A DNA stretch of 64,000 nucleotides, taken from NCBI RefSeq assembly GCF_010820665.1, contig NZ_JAAIKC010000001.1, positions 744,001 to 808,000 on the forward strand, given 5' to 3'. Each line of letters begins with the position of its first letter. Within the stretch, counting starts at the first letter, position 1. Source of the DNA: Paenibacillus sp. SYP-B3998 (GTDB lineage: Bacteria > Bacillota > Bacilli > Paenibacillales > NBRC-103111). Under the pieces are notes generated by a model. That model did not search any database and was not told the origin of the DNA. It worked only from the letters and a program-made list of their open reading frames with translations. A program made the position numbers and the translations under genes. Below, piece after piece: positions 26,996 through 35,673 of this stretch.

Positions 26996-27766
26996 ATGTC
27001 ATTAACGTACGAAGATCGTAGGAAAACGATTCTTGATCATTTGGAGCTGGAAGGCAAGGTTCAGGTGCATCTTCTGTCCGAGCAGTTGAATGTTTCAACG
27101 GAAACGGTTCGTCGAGATTTGGATCGATTGGAGAAGGAAGGCAGACTTCGCAAGGTGTACGGAGGCGCAGTGAAAATGCGCGCTGAACTTGTCGAGCCGC
27201 CATTTCTAAAGCGGGCACAAATGATGAAAGAAGAGAAAGCGGCTATCGGCAAGCTGGCGGCTTCTCTGGTTAAAGATGGCGAGACAATCATGCTGGACAA
27301 TGGCACAACAACGATAGAGATTTTGCGTCATTTGAAGGATCGTTCTAATTTAACGATAATTACGCATTCCGTTCCGATTCTGGTTTTGGCCATGGAGATG
27401 TTCAAGGGTAAAATTATTTTTGCAGGTGGAGAAGTCAACGTGGAGTATCAGGCAGCAACGGGCTCCATTACGGATCAGCTTCTTGATCAATTTAAAGTTA
27501 ACAAAGCGTTTATTTCCGTTGGCGGTATTTCTTTAGTGGACGGCATCACCGATTATCATCTAAATGAAGCGATTATTTCACGGAAAATGATGCAGCGAGC
27601 GGAAGAAGCGATTCTTGTATCCGATCATACCAAGTTCGGCATGACGACATTTGCCAGGGTATCGAAGATAGAGGAGATTTCTATGATGATCACAGACTCA
27701 GGCTGCTCGAAAGAATGGATTGACACGGTTGAGGCGCTTGGCATTGAAGTGCTCATTAGTGATTAA
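26996..27766 (+). CDS. DeoR-family transcriptional regulator
   Basis: A 256-residue repressor. The N-terminal winged helix (LLSEQLNVSTETVRRDLDRLEKEGRLRKVYGGAV) matches the DeoR signature. The C-terminal sensor domain resembles sugar-phosphate isomerases (DNGTTTIEIL, FAGGEVNVEYQAATG, FISVGGISLVDGITDY, LVSDHTKFG) and normally binds a phosphorylated sugar. The ATG has GGAGGC upstream. It has its own terminators on both sides, so it is monocistronic. The target is unclear; candidates are the adjacent lyase or the PHP-SLH gene. Confidence 0.92.
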   Translation: MSLTYEDRRKTILDHLELEGKVQVHLLSEQLNVSTETVRRDLDRLEKEGRLRKVYGGAVKMRAELVEPPFLKRAQMMKEEKAAIGKLAASLVKDGETIMLDNGTTTIEILRHLKDRSNLTIITHSVPILVLAMEMFKGKIIFAGGEVNVEYQAATGSITDQLLDQFKVNKAFISVGGISLVDGITDYHLNEAIISRKMMQRAEEAILVSDHTKFGMTTFARVSKIEEISMMITDSGCSKEWIDTVEALGIEVLISD

Positions 27767-27819
27767 CATTTGATGAAGACGAGCTCTTGATGCTCTTAAT
27801 TGAAAATGGATAAAACATA

Positions 27820-27853
27820 CAAAAAAGGTCGCCTCGTAGGCGATCTTTTTTGT
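27820..27853 (+). terminator. Terminator of the DeoR gene
   Basis: AAAAAAGGTCGCC and GGCGATCTTTTTT form a 13-bp stem with one mismatch and a 4-base loop. Confidence 0.88.
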
Positions 27854-28134
27854 GTGTAAGCGGTTGATCTTACGAAATCGGGAACGAAAGTTAGGCACAC
27901 GCTCCTGTTATGGAAAAGTGTGTAAAACGACGTGAAACATTGATTTGTTAAGATATTATGTGGTTTGTCTGTTTCCTATGGACAGCGTTATTCCCGTTAA
28001 GATAGACTACGTTTGTCAAAGTATGTCGAATAATGTTCGATTTGATTAAAGGTTTTTCAATTAGGAAAATCGATACTCTCTCTGTAATAGCAACTAGACT
28101 AGGTTCTTAAAAAATAAATGGGTGGTGTATTATT
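27854..28134. other. Upstream region of the PHP-SLH gene
   Basis: The 280 bases show no gene. A short repeat TCGAA/TTCGA lies at 28026-28040, and the ribosome-binding site GGGTGGTG precedes the TTG start. Confidence 0.4.
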
Positions 28135-31100
28135 TTGTTAACTAAAAAATTACTTCGAGTCTTATCCATTACTCCCCTTACTTTTAGCTTACTTATACAA
28201 GCTCTACCTGCCACAAAGGTGCAAGCAGCTCCAGCTATTCAAGTTACGCCAAACAATGGCAATAGCACAGGCAAATGGATGACTGGGGAGTTTCACGCGC
28301 ATACCTATGAATCGGACGATGCCCAGTCTAGACTTGAGGACGTATTAGATAATGCTTTCACTACGTATGGTTTGGATTGGATAGCAACCGCTAATCACCT
28401 GAGATCCTCCAAACGGGATGACGAAGGGGTAGATGTACCGGGAGGGCCAATTCCATTTTCACAGGGCGCCATCAATTATGAAGTCCCGAAAATCAAGGCT
28501 TTGCAGGCTGCAGGTAAATATGCGGGGAAGACTATTTTCTCTGGATTTGAATGGGATATACCGACACATGACCATGCGGCGATAGGTATTTTAACGGATA
28601 ATCCGGGATCAACTGAGGCACTTAAAGCCGTAAATCAATTTGAGTACTTGTTTACGAACCGACCTGAAAATATGTTCGATGCCAATGATGTAGCGGCGTG
28701 GAAACAGAATGATAGCAAAATAACAAATTTCGATCATTTCGATTCATTAACAGCTATAAAATGGCTTCAAAAGAATTATGCAGACAAAAGTTACTTTCTC
28801 ATCAATCATCCTTCCAGAGGGAAAAACGGCAACACCCCAAGGACTACGATTACGGATCTACGTGACTTTAATAACGCAGCTCCAGACATCAACTTTGGTT
28901 TTGAAGGCATGATAGGCGGCCAGATGGAACCGGATAGAGGCGGGTATAACACAACCTATAACATAGGTAATCCAACGGCTGATGATAATTATAAATTAAG
29001 ATCATTTGGCGGGTCGGATTACATGATTGCCAAGGTTGGGGGCGTCTGGGACGCACTGCTAGGAGAGGGGCGTAATTATTGGAATTTTGCCAATTCGGAC
29101 TATCATTTCAAAATCATTAACCCTTACTCCAGCGGATACTGGCCTGGTGAATACGCCAAAAATTATACATGGTCGAACGGAAGCGACATGCGATCAATTT
29201 TAAATGGTATGCGGTCGGGGAAATCATTTTCCGTTTATGGGGATCTGATTAACGCTTTGGATTTTAATATTGAAGGAAGTGGCGGCAAGCTAGAAATGGG
29301 AGCCGCAAATCCGCAGGTAAACGTGACTGAGGGGGATCATCTTCAACTTACGATACGCTTTAAAAGTCCTGCGAAAAATAATTATGAAACACCTGTAGTA
29401 AATGGTGTTCCAGCTAATATAGCCCCCATCGTTGATCATGTGGATCTGATCGCTGGAGATGTAAGCGACGAGAAGGCAGCAGCTGGAACGGCTGCCTATG
29501 GCAAAGATACCAATGATTCGACCAAAGTTATCGCAACGTTTACGAACAAGGATTGGACAACAGATGAACAAGGATACAATGTCATTACATATGATCTGGG
29601 ATCTGCTAAGAAGAAGCAATATTACAGACTAAGAGGCACCAATCTGGGCTTGAACGTACCTGGAGAAACGGACGCTCAGGGGAATCCCCTCCTAGATCCG
29701 AAAACGGACGATGCTGATCATACAACTCGCTTTAACAATATTAATGACCGAAATTATAAAGATTTGTGGTTTTATTCGAACCCGATTTTCGTGAAACCAA
29801 CAGCCTACAGTGATCTACAGGCTGTAACTGATACGAGTAACCATTTAGTATTGGGTGATTTAAACGACGTTTCCAATGACATTCAACTTCCTGTTATTGG
29901 TGAACATGGAACTTTCATACATTGGGAAAGTTCAATGCCAACGTTAATTAGTAACGGAGGTAAGTTTATTTCACGTCCAGCTTACAACACCATGGTTAAT
30001 TTAACGGCAACGATTACGCGCGGAGAAGTAAGCAAATCAAAGGTTTTCCCAGTTATTGTTAAAGGGATAAATAAAGCAAATATTGAGCTGCATGGAAAAA
30101 TGACTTTTGCTGATGGGCAAGCTTATTCAAACGGCACATGGACAAATCAAAATGTTACCGTCAGTGTGTATGCCAATGTGTATGCGCCTAGCACTTCAGC
30201 AATTATCGAGCTATCGAAAGATGGTGGAAAAACATACAACAGTTACGAAAGTAACAGCAAAATTGAAGTTAAAGAACAAGGAGAACATCAACTTCTCTTC
30301 CGAGGTACGGATAATCTAAACAACCAAGATTCAATTCCGTTCATCGTGAATATTGACAAAACAGCTCCAGTCATCTCACTTATTGGAGATAAGACTTTAT
30401 CCATCAAACAAGGCGGCTCTTATAATGAACAAGGAGCCACCGCTACAGATAATGTAGAACTCTCAGGAAAAGTCGTGATTACAGGTACAATAGACACCAA
30501 CACACCAGGGACTTATTCGATTCATTACAACGTTCGAGATTTGGCAGGAAATACAGCAAACGAGGTCGTTCGCACGGTGGTTGTTTATGAAAAAAGTAGT
30601 AGTGGTGGCACATCATCACCAGCTCCGACATCACCAACACCCGAAATAAAAGAGCCTTCACAAACCGTACAAGTTGATGTGAAAGCTACCCAAGGTTCGG
30701 AAGGCAGTATTAAAGATGTGGTTAAATTTAAGATCCCTGCCGAGGCTGTGTCTTCGGACAGTAAGATTCATGTAGCAGTTATGGCTGCCAATCAAGCTCC
30801 ACCTGTAGGAAACTTACAAGCATTGAGTCAAGTACTTGAATTTACTAGCAGTTCGGGTCATACGTTCAACAAGCCTGTGGAGATCACTTTTAATTACAAA
30901 ATGGATACGAGCATGAAGATTAAAAGTCCGGCGGTCTACTACTATAACGAATTGCAAAAGAAGTGGATTTTTATTGGAGGTACTCTGCATTCGGATGGCA
31001 CTGTCTCCATTAGCGTTAAACATTTCACGAAATTTGCCGTCTTTAACTATGAGCCAACGCTGTTTACAGACTTGAAGGGACACTGGGCCTCTGCCTATAC

Positions 31101-31611
31101 GGATCGTTTAATCGGTATGAAGGCCATTCAAGGGTATGAAGATCAATCATTCCAGCCTGAAGAAACTGTGACGCGGGCACAATTCGCAAGCATACTCGTC
31201 AAGGCGCTTGGACTCGAAGGAACTGAACGCACAACGAAATTTGAAGATGATAGTGAGATTCCTTCATGGGCGAAAGCGGATGTAGCCGCAGCTGTCAAAG
31301 CAGGTGTCATCAGCGGGTATGAAGATAAGGGGCAATCCGTTTTCAAAGCGAATCAAACGATTACAAGAGCAGAGATGTCCGTTATCATCGCCAATGCATT
31401 AAAGGCAACAGCCAACAAAACTGAAAGTAACTTGAAGCCATTTGAAGATGCTTCAAGCATTCCCAATTGGGCTCAAACTGCGGTTAGCTCAGCAGTAGCT
31501 GCCGGTATTCTAACAGGATACGATGATCATACCTTCCGAGCCAACAACGTGGCAACGCGGGCAGAGGCATCGACGATGATTTACAAGCTGTTGGAAGCAT
31601 TGAACATTTAA
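28135..31611 (+). CDS. Surface-anchored PHP-domain phosphoesterase with SLH repeats
   Basis: A 1158-residue exported protein. A signal peptide (1-31, KVQA) precedes a PHP-fold domain (about 48-330) with likely metal ligands His54 and His56 (FHAH), His88 (TANH), Glu139, His145/His147, His225 (NHPSRG), and Asp322/His324 (NSDYH). PHP proteins hydrolyse phosphoesters or act in DNA repair; exported versions are poorly characterised. Next come a beta-rich region, an atrophied Ig-like domain, an Ig-like DUF5011 (TAPVISLIGDKTLSIKQGG near 740-840), a Ser/Pro/Thr linker and three SLH domains (972-1158), which anchor to pyruvylated cell-wall polymer. The start is TTG. A role in releasing phosphate from extracellular polymers is a guess. 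It is monocistronic with a strong terminator. Confidence 0.85.
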   Translation: MLTKKLLRVLSITPLTFSLLIQALPATKVQAAPAIQVTPNNGNSTGKWMTGEFHAHTYESDDAQSRLEDVLDNAFTTYGLDWIATANHLRSSKRDDEGVDVPGGPIPFSQGAINYEVPKIKALQAAGKYAGKTIFSGFEWDIPTHDHAAIGILTDNPGSTEALKAVNQFEYLFTNRPENMFDANDVAAWKQNDSKITNFDHFDSLTAIKWLQKNYADKSYFLINHPSRGKNGNTPRTTITDLRDFNNAAPDINFGFEGMIGGQMEPDRGGYNTTYNIGNPTADDNYKLRSFGGSDYMIAKVGGVWDALLGEGRNYWNFANSDYHFKIINPYSSGYWPGEYAKNYTWSNGSDMRSILNGMRSGKSFSVYGDLINALDFNIEGSGGKLEMGAANPQVNVTEGDHLQLTIRFKSPAKNNYETPVVNGVPANIAPIVDHVDLIAGDVSDEKAAAGTAAYGKDTNDSTKVIATFTNKDWTTDEQGYNVITYDLGSAKKKQYYRLRGTNLGLNVPGETDAQGNPLLDPKTDDADHTTRFNNINDRNYKDLWFYSNPIFVKPTAYSDLQAVTDTSNHLVLGDLNDVSNDIQLPVIGEHGTFIHWESSMPTLISNGGKFISRPAYNTMVNLTATITRGEVSKSKVFPVIVKGINKANIELHGKMTFADGQAYSNGTWTNQNVTVSVYANVYAPSTSAIIELSKDGGKTYNSYESNSKIEVKEQGEHQLLFRGTDNLNNQDSIPFIVNIDKTAPVISLIGDKTLSIKQGGSYNEQGATATDNVELSGKVVITGTIDTNTPGTYSIHYNVRDLAGNTANEVVRTVVVYEKSSSGGTSSPAPTSPTPEIKEPSQTVQVDVKATQGSEGSIKDVVKFKIPAEAVSSDSKIHVAVMAANQAPPVGNLQALSQVLEFTSSSGHTFNKPVEITFNYKMDTSMKIKSPAVYYYNELQKKWIFIGGTLHSDGTVSISVKHFTKFAVFNYEPTLFTDLKGHWASAYTDRLIGMKAIQGYEDQSFQPEETVTRAQFASILVKALGLEGTERTTKFEDDSEIPSWAKADVAAAVKAGVISGYEDKGQSVFKANQTITRAEMSVIIANALKATANKTESNLKPFEDASSIPNWAQTAVSSAVAAGILTGYDDHTFRANNVATRAEASTMIYKLLEALNI

Positions 31612-31631
31612 AACATCGCTTTATAAAAGTT

Positions 31632-31674
31632 ACGAAAGACCATATGGCTTATGCCTATGGTCTTTCGTGTTTTC
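31632..31674 (+). terminator. Terminator of the PHP-SLH gene
   Basis: ACGAAAGACCATA and its exact reverse complement enclose 11 bases, followed by GTTTTCG. Confidence 0.85.
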
Positions 31675-31951
31675 GTTTGGAAGACTGCACGGCAAGTGTT
31701 ATCATATAGTAGAAAAAATCGCCAAGTACTCGCTCGAATAGCGGTGTAAAGGGCGATTTTTCCTTTCATAATCAGGAAATTATCATAAATGGTGTACCCA
31801 ACAATTAACGTCGATGCCCAATCTTAAGAAAACAATACGTTTGAAAAATCGCCGATATACGCAAGGAATACAGATCCTGTATGCTTCATTCACAGGGCAA
31901 ATCGGTATCACCCTGTTAGCATCGGACTTACTACATAAGGGGAGTGTTTCC
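31675..31951. other. Leader region of the second sugar ABC operon
   Basis: The region contains a hairpin at 31713-31763 and the ribosome-binding site AAGGGGAG. A 46-codon in-frame extension of the binding protein begins at 31814 but has no ribosome-binding site or signal-like sequence, so it is treated as leader. Confidence 0.45.
31713..31763 (+). terminator. Terminator-like hairpin in the sugar ABC leader
   Basis: AAAAATCGCC (31714-31723) pairs with GGCGATTTTT (31752-31761), with an inner CGCT/AGCG helix. It lies about 190 bases before the binding-protein start and could be a second terminator of the previous gene or an attenuator. Confidence 0.5.
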
Positions 31952-33598
31952 ATGAAAAGAAAGCTTCAATTTAAAGCGTTGCCCGTTGTGGCATCCATCC
32001 TTGCACTATCTCTTGTATCTGCTTGTGGAAGCTCAGGATCATCCAAAGAAACGGCGAAAGAAAGCGGCGCGCCATCCACAGCAGCAGCTTCTAAAGATCT
32101 TGTGAATGTGAAGCTCTGGACTCCGATGAACTCGAATGCCAAAGCGGTTCTCAAAAGCATGAATGAACTGCCGATGGTGAAAGAATGGGAGAAGAAAACG
32201 AACGTTAAAGTCGACTTCCTGCATTCCTCAGGCAATACAACGCAAGATGACATTCAACAGTACGGCGTTATGATCGCTTCTAATAACTTACCGGATGCCA
32301 TGCTCTGGAACTGGAACAATGTACAGGGCGGACTTTCCAAAATGTTTAAAGACGGCACCATTATTAAATTGAATGATTTAATTGAAAAGAATGCGCCAAA
32401 CTTGAAGAAAGTTCTGGATGCAAACCCGCAGATCGCGAAGCAAATCAAAGCGGATAATGGCGATATCTACGTAATGCCTCACTTGCGCGCTGGTCAAAAC
32501 GGTCAGTACAAGTCATTCAGCGGTATGATGATCCGTCAGGACTGGTTAGACGAGCTTGGCTTGAAATCACCGGAAACAATTGACGAGTGGGAAACGGTGT
32601 TGAAAGCCTTCAAAGAGAAGAAAGGCGTTATTCCTTTCACTTTGAAGAAGGACTATCCAATTTCTAACGCTGACTTTGCTGGTGCTTTTGGCGTTACAGG
32701 CATGGGACCAACAGCGACATCGGACAGCTTCTACTTGGATAACGGTAAAGTAAAATTCGGTCCGGCTCAACCGGAATTCAAGGAATACTTGAAAACGATG
32801 CAAAAATGGTATAAAGAAGGTCTCATCGATCAAGATTTTGCTTCGAATGACGTGAAAACGATGGATGCGAAAATTACTTCAGGCAAAGCAGGCGCATTCT
32901 ATGGCTTCATCGGCGGCGGTATCGGTACTTTCATGCCGGCTCTGACGAAAACAGATCCGAAAGCTCAGCTAGCGGCTGTTCAATATCCGGTATTGAAAAA
33001 AGGCGATGAGCCTAAATTTATCAAAGCAGCGTGGGAATTTGACAATGTAGGAACAGTTATCACAAGTGCGAATAAGCATGCGGTTGAAACGATTAAAGCG
33101 CTTGACTATTTGTACAGCGATGAAGGCGCATTGCTGAAAAACTTCGGGATTGAAGGTCAAACGTACACGAAAGTTGACGGACAACCGAAATATACAGACC
33201 TAATTTTGAAAAACCCGGACAACTTGCCGATCAGTCAAGCTATGGCCAAATATTTTATTGCGAATTACAGCTTCAGCGGCTTAGATGATGACCGTTACAA
33301 CGAACAATACTACCAATTGCAAGCTCAGAAAGACGCTGCCAAAGTATACGCTAAGTATTCACCTAACGCATTTAAAGTGATGCTGCCGCCAGTGGCGCTG
33401 ACGACTGACGAAGCGAAGGAATCTGCGAAGATTTTGAACGATGTCAGCACGCTTTTGACAGAGCAAATCACCAAATACATCATGGGTGCTGCAAGCGCTG
33501 CAGATTTTGACAAAGCAATTGAACAAATGAACAAAATGAACATACAACGTGCTGTGGACATTTACCAAGAAGCGACAGATCGCTACAACAAGCGTTAA
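31952..33598 (+). CDS. Sugar ABC transporter substrate-binding lipoprotein (LplA-like)
   Basis: A 548-residue family 1 binding lipoprotein. Lipobox VSAC gives lipidated Cys25, followed by a Ser/Ala/Lys linker. The mature part opens VNVKLWTPMNSNAKAVLKSMNE and includes WEKKTNVKVDFLH, NNLPDAMLWNW, and a long C-terminal lobe typical of LplA/YtcQ proteins of Paenibacillus and Bacillus. It delivers an oligosaccharide to the permeases at 33673 and 34603. ATG at 31952 lies behind AAGGGGAG. A GC-rich hairpin follows the stop. Control is probably through the membrane-bound AraC regulator at 35674. Confidence 0.92.
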   Translation: MKRKLQFKALPVVASILALSLVSACGSSGSSKETAKESGAPSTAAASKDLVNVKLWTPMNSNAKAVLKSMNELPMVKEWEKKTNVKVDFLHSSGNTTQDDIQQYGVMIASNNLPDAMLWNWNNVQGGLSKMFKDGTIIKLNDLIEKNAPNLKKVLDANPQIAKQIKADNGDIYVMPHLRAGQNGQYKSFSGMMIRQDWLDELGLKSPETIDEWETVLKAFKEKKGVIPFTLKKDYPISNADFAGAFGVTGMGPTATSDSFYLDNGKVKFGPAQPEFKEYLKTMQKWYKEGLIDQDFASNDVKTMDAKITSGKAGAFYGFIGGGIGTFMPALTKTDPKAQLAAVQYPVLKKGDEPKFIKAAWEFDNVGTVITSANKHAVETIKALDYLYSDEGALLKNFGIEGQTYTKVDGQPKYTDLILKNPDNLPISQAMAKYFIANYSFSGLDDDRYNEQYYQLQAQKDAAKVYAKYSPNAFKVMLPPVALTTDEAKESAKILNDVSTLLTEQITKYIMGAASAADFDKAIEQMNKMNIQRAVDIYQEATDRYNKR

Positions 33599-33607
33599 TA
33601 GACAAAG

Positions 33608-33639
33608 CAGCTGAGGGGGAGCCTGTCTCCCCCTAGCTG
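33608..33639 (+). repeat. GC-rich hairpin after the binding-protein gene
   Basis: CAGCTGAGGGGGAG pairs with CTCCCCCTAGCTG around five bases. No T-run follows, so it is more likely an mRNA-stabilising hairpin than a terminator. Confidence 0.65.
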
Positions 33640-33672
33640 TTCAACATATCGGTAAGGAAGTGAAATGAGAAC

Positions 33673-34590
33673 ATGGTGAACTCCATTCGGGTTCTAATGA
33701 CTGACTTGAAGAAGAATCGCGCAATCTACCTGATGGTACTGCCCGTGGTGCTGTATTTCTTCATTTTCAAGTATTTTCCAATGTATGGCGCAGTCATTGC
33801 CTTTAAGGACTTTAGTCCAGCGAAAGGGATTTGGGGCAGTGATTGGGTAGGCTTTCAGCATTTCAAAGATTTTTTCTCAAGTTATTACTTCCTACGCGTA
33901 CTGCGCAACACGTTCCTGATCAGCTTTTATAACCTGATTTTTGGTTTTCCAGCACCTATTATTCTCGCTATTTTACTTAATGAGCTTCGTCAGAAACTGT
34001 TTAAATCGATCGTGCAAACGGTGTCCTACTTGCCGCATTTTATTTCTATTGTCGTCATTTCAGGCCTTATTATAGACTTTACAAACCGTGGCGGTATCGC
34101 CAACTCGGTGATCATGTTTTTCGGTGGCCAGGATTCTGCGCTGCTGAATGACGCAAACAATTTCCGAGCCATTTTCGTCAGTACTTCGGTTTGGCAGGAG
34201 CTCGGTTGGTCTTCCATTATTTATTTGGCGGCACTGAGCGGCATTAACCCCGAATTGTATGAAGCGGCCCGCGTAGACGGGGCTGGCAGGTACAGACAAA
34301 TATGGAGCGTTACCCTTCCAGGTCTCATTCCAACGATTATGATTCTACTTATCCTCCGCATTGGCGGCTTAATGGAAGTCGGTTTCGAAAAAGTCGTTCT
34401 ACTTTACAATCCGAATACGTACGAAACCGCGGATGTTATTTCTTCCTTTGTGTATCGCGAAGGTCTTGCTCAAGGCAATGACTATAGTTATACGACAGCC
34501 GTTGGACTGTTCCAATCCATGATCAACTTCATTTTACTTATTAGCGCTAACAGCATATCCCGCCGCTTTTCCGGGAACCGGTTGTGGTAG
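33673..34590 (+). CDS. Sugar ABC transporter permease (LplB-like)
   Basis: A 305-residue permease with six helices and the EAA loop YEAARVDGAGRYRQIWSVTLPGLIP around residues 196-220. The opening KKNRAIYLMVLPVVLYFFIFKYFPMYGAVIAFKDF is the LplB/YteP pattern. It forms the membrane channel with the next permease for the sugar captured by the lipoprotein upstream. The ATG is preceded by AAGGAAG at a slightly long distance. There is a 12-base gap to the next gene; the operon carries no ATPase gene. Confidence 0.92.
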   Translation: MVNSIRVLMTDLKKNRAIYLMVLPVVLYFFIFKYFPMYGAVIAFKDFSPAKGIWGSDWVGFQHFKDFFSSYYFLRVLRNTFLISFYNLIFGFPAPIILAILLNELRQKLFKSIVQTVSYLPHFISIVVISGLIIDFTNRGGIANSVIMFFGGQDSALLNDANNFRAIFVSTSVWQELGWSSIIYLAALSGINPELYEAARVDGAGRYRQIWSVTLPGLIPTIMILLILRIGGLMEVGFEKVVLLYNPNTYETADVISSFVYREGLAQGNDYSYTTAVGLFQSMINFILLISANSISRRFSGNRLW

Positions 34591-34602
34591 GAGGGACGAA
34601 CG

Positions 34603-35481
34603 ATGAAAACAAACGCAGTTGACCGTATTTTCGATATCGGCAATGGGATTCTTATGGTGTTATTAATTATTTGCACCTTGTACCCTTTCTACTATGTAGG
34701 GGTTGCATCGATTAGCGATTCCAATCTTTTAATCCAGCATTCTGGACTATTGTTCAAGCCGCTTGGTTTTAATCTCGATGCTTTCAAGAAAGTTATCGCG
34801 AATCCGAACATTTTGACAGGGTATGGGAATACGCTGCTCATTTTGATTCTTGGTACGGCGGTAAACTTGTTCTTCACTACAATCGGCGCTTACGCATTGA
34901 CCAGAAAATTCGTCATGCGCAAATTTCTGATGGTGTCTATCGTGTTCACGATGTATTTCAGCGGTGGACTGATTCCTACTTACCTGCTGATCAACAATTA
35001 TTTGCACATGGGAAATAGTTTCCTTGCGCTCATCATTCCGGTTGCGATTAGCACATGGAACTTGATCATTATGCGTACCTCGTTCGAAGCGATCCCAGAA
35101 GGCTTGCTGGAATCTGCGAAAATCGATGGAGCGGGCGAATACCGCATTTTGTTCCAAATTGTAGTGCCGCTATCCATGCCTGTTATCGCCGTGATGGTCC
35201 TCTACTATGGGGTAGCTCACTGGAATTCATGGTTTAATGCGATGTTGTTCTTGAATGATCGTGAGAAGTTTCCTTTGCAGCTCATTCTTCGGGAAATTCT
35301 AGTGCAGAATAGTACAGATTCGATGACGACGGGCACAGGAAATGCGAGCGACACGCAAGCGATCGGTATGAGCATCAAGTATGCGACGATCATGGTAGCA
35401 ACGCTGCCCATTCTAATTGCGTATCCGTTCCTTCAAAAGTACTTTGTTAAAGGTGTTATGGTCGGAGCTGTTAAAGAGTAA
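34603..35481 (+). CDS. Sugar ABC transporter permease (LplC/YtcP-like)
   Basis: A 292-residue permease with six helices. The EAA loop is ESAKIDGAGEYRILFQIVVPLSMP near residue 168, and the family-typical end is KYFVKGVMVGAVKE. It is the second membrane subunit of the LplABC-like importer. The start is ATG behind GGAGGGACG. A terminator follows, separating the transporter genes from the regulator at 35674. Confidence 0.92.
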   Translation: MKTNAVDRIFDIGNGILMVLLIICTLYPFYYVGVASISDSNLLIQHSGLLFKPLGFNLDAFKKVIANPNILTGYGNTLLILILGTAVNLFFTTIGAYALTRKFVMRKFLMVSIVFTMYFSGGLIPTYLLINNYLHMGNSFLALIIPVAISTWNLIIMRTSFEAIPEGLLESAKIDGAGEYRILFQIVVPLSMPVIAVMVLYYGVAHWNSWFNAMLFLNDREKFPLQLILREILVQNSTDSMTTGTGNASDTQAIGMSIKYATIMVATLPILIAYPFLQKYFVKGVMVGAVKE

Positions 35482-35501
35482 GCAAAACATGCGCGCTCCC
35501 A

Positions 35502-35558
35502 TACCCTACTCCCTTTTTGAGACATTCAAAAAGAGGGTGGGTTATTTGGGTTTTTCCT
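35502..35558 (+). terminator. Terminator of the second sugar ABC operon
   Basis: CCCTACTCCCTTTTTGA pairs imperfectly with TCAAAAAGAGGGTGGG; a T-rich tail (GGGTTTTTCC) follows. Confidence 0.65.
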
Positions 35559-35673
35559 AGGTTTGGCTGTATAATCACGAAAAATGATGATTGTACAAAA
35601 ATCGTAGATGTACATGAAGCGGGATTGGTGGGATAATACGACATACAGCAAGAGTAAGGGAGAGGACTTCTAA

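Noticed and set aside
31814-31951. 46-codon N-terminal extension of the LplA-like binding protein
   Set aside because: It lacks a ribosome-binding site and would bury the lipoprotein signal peptide, which begins properly at 31952.
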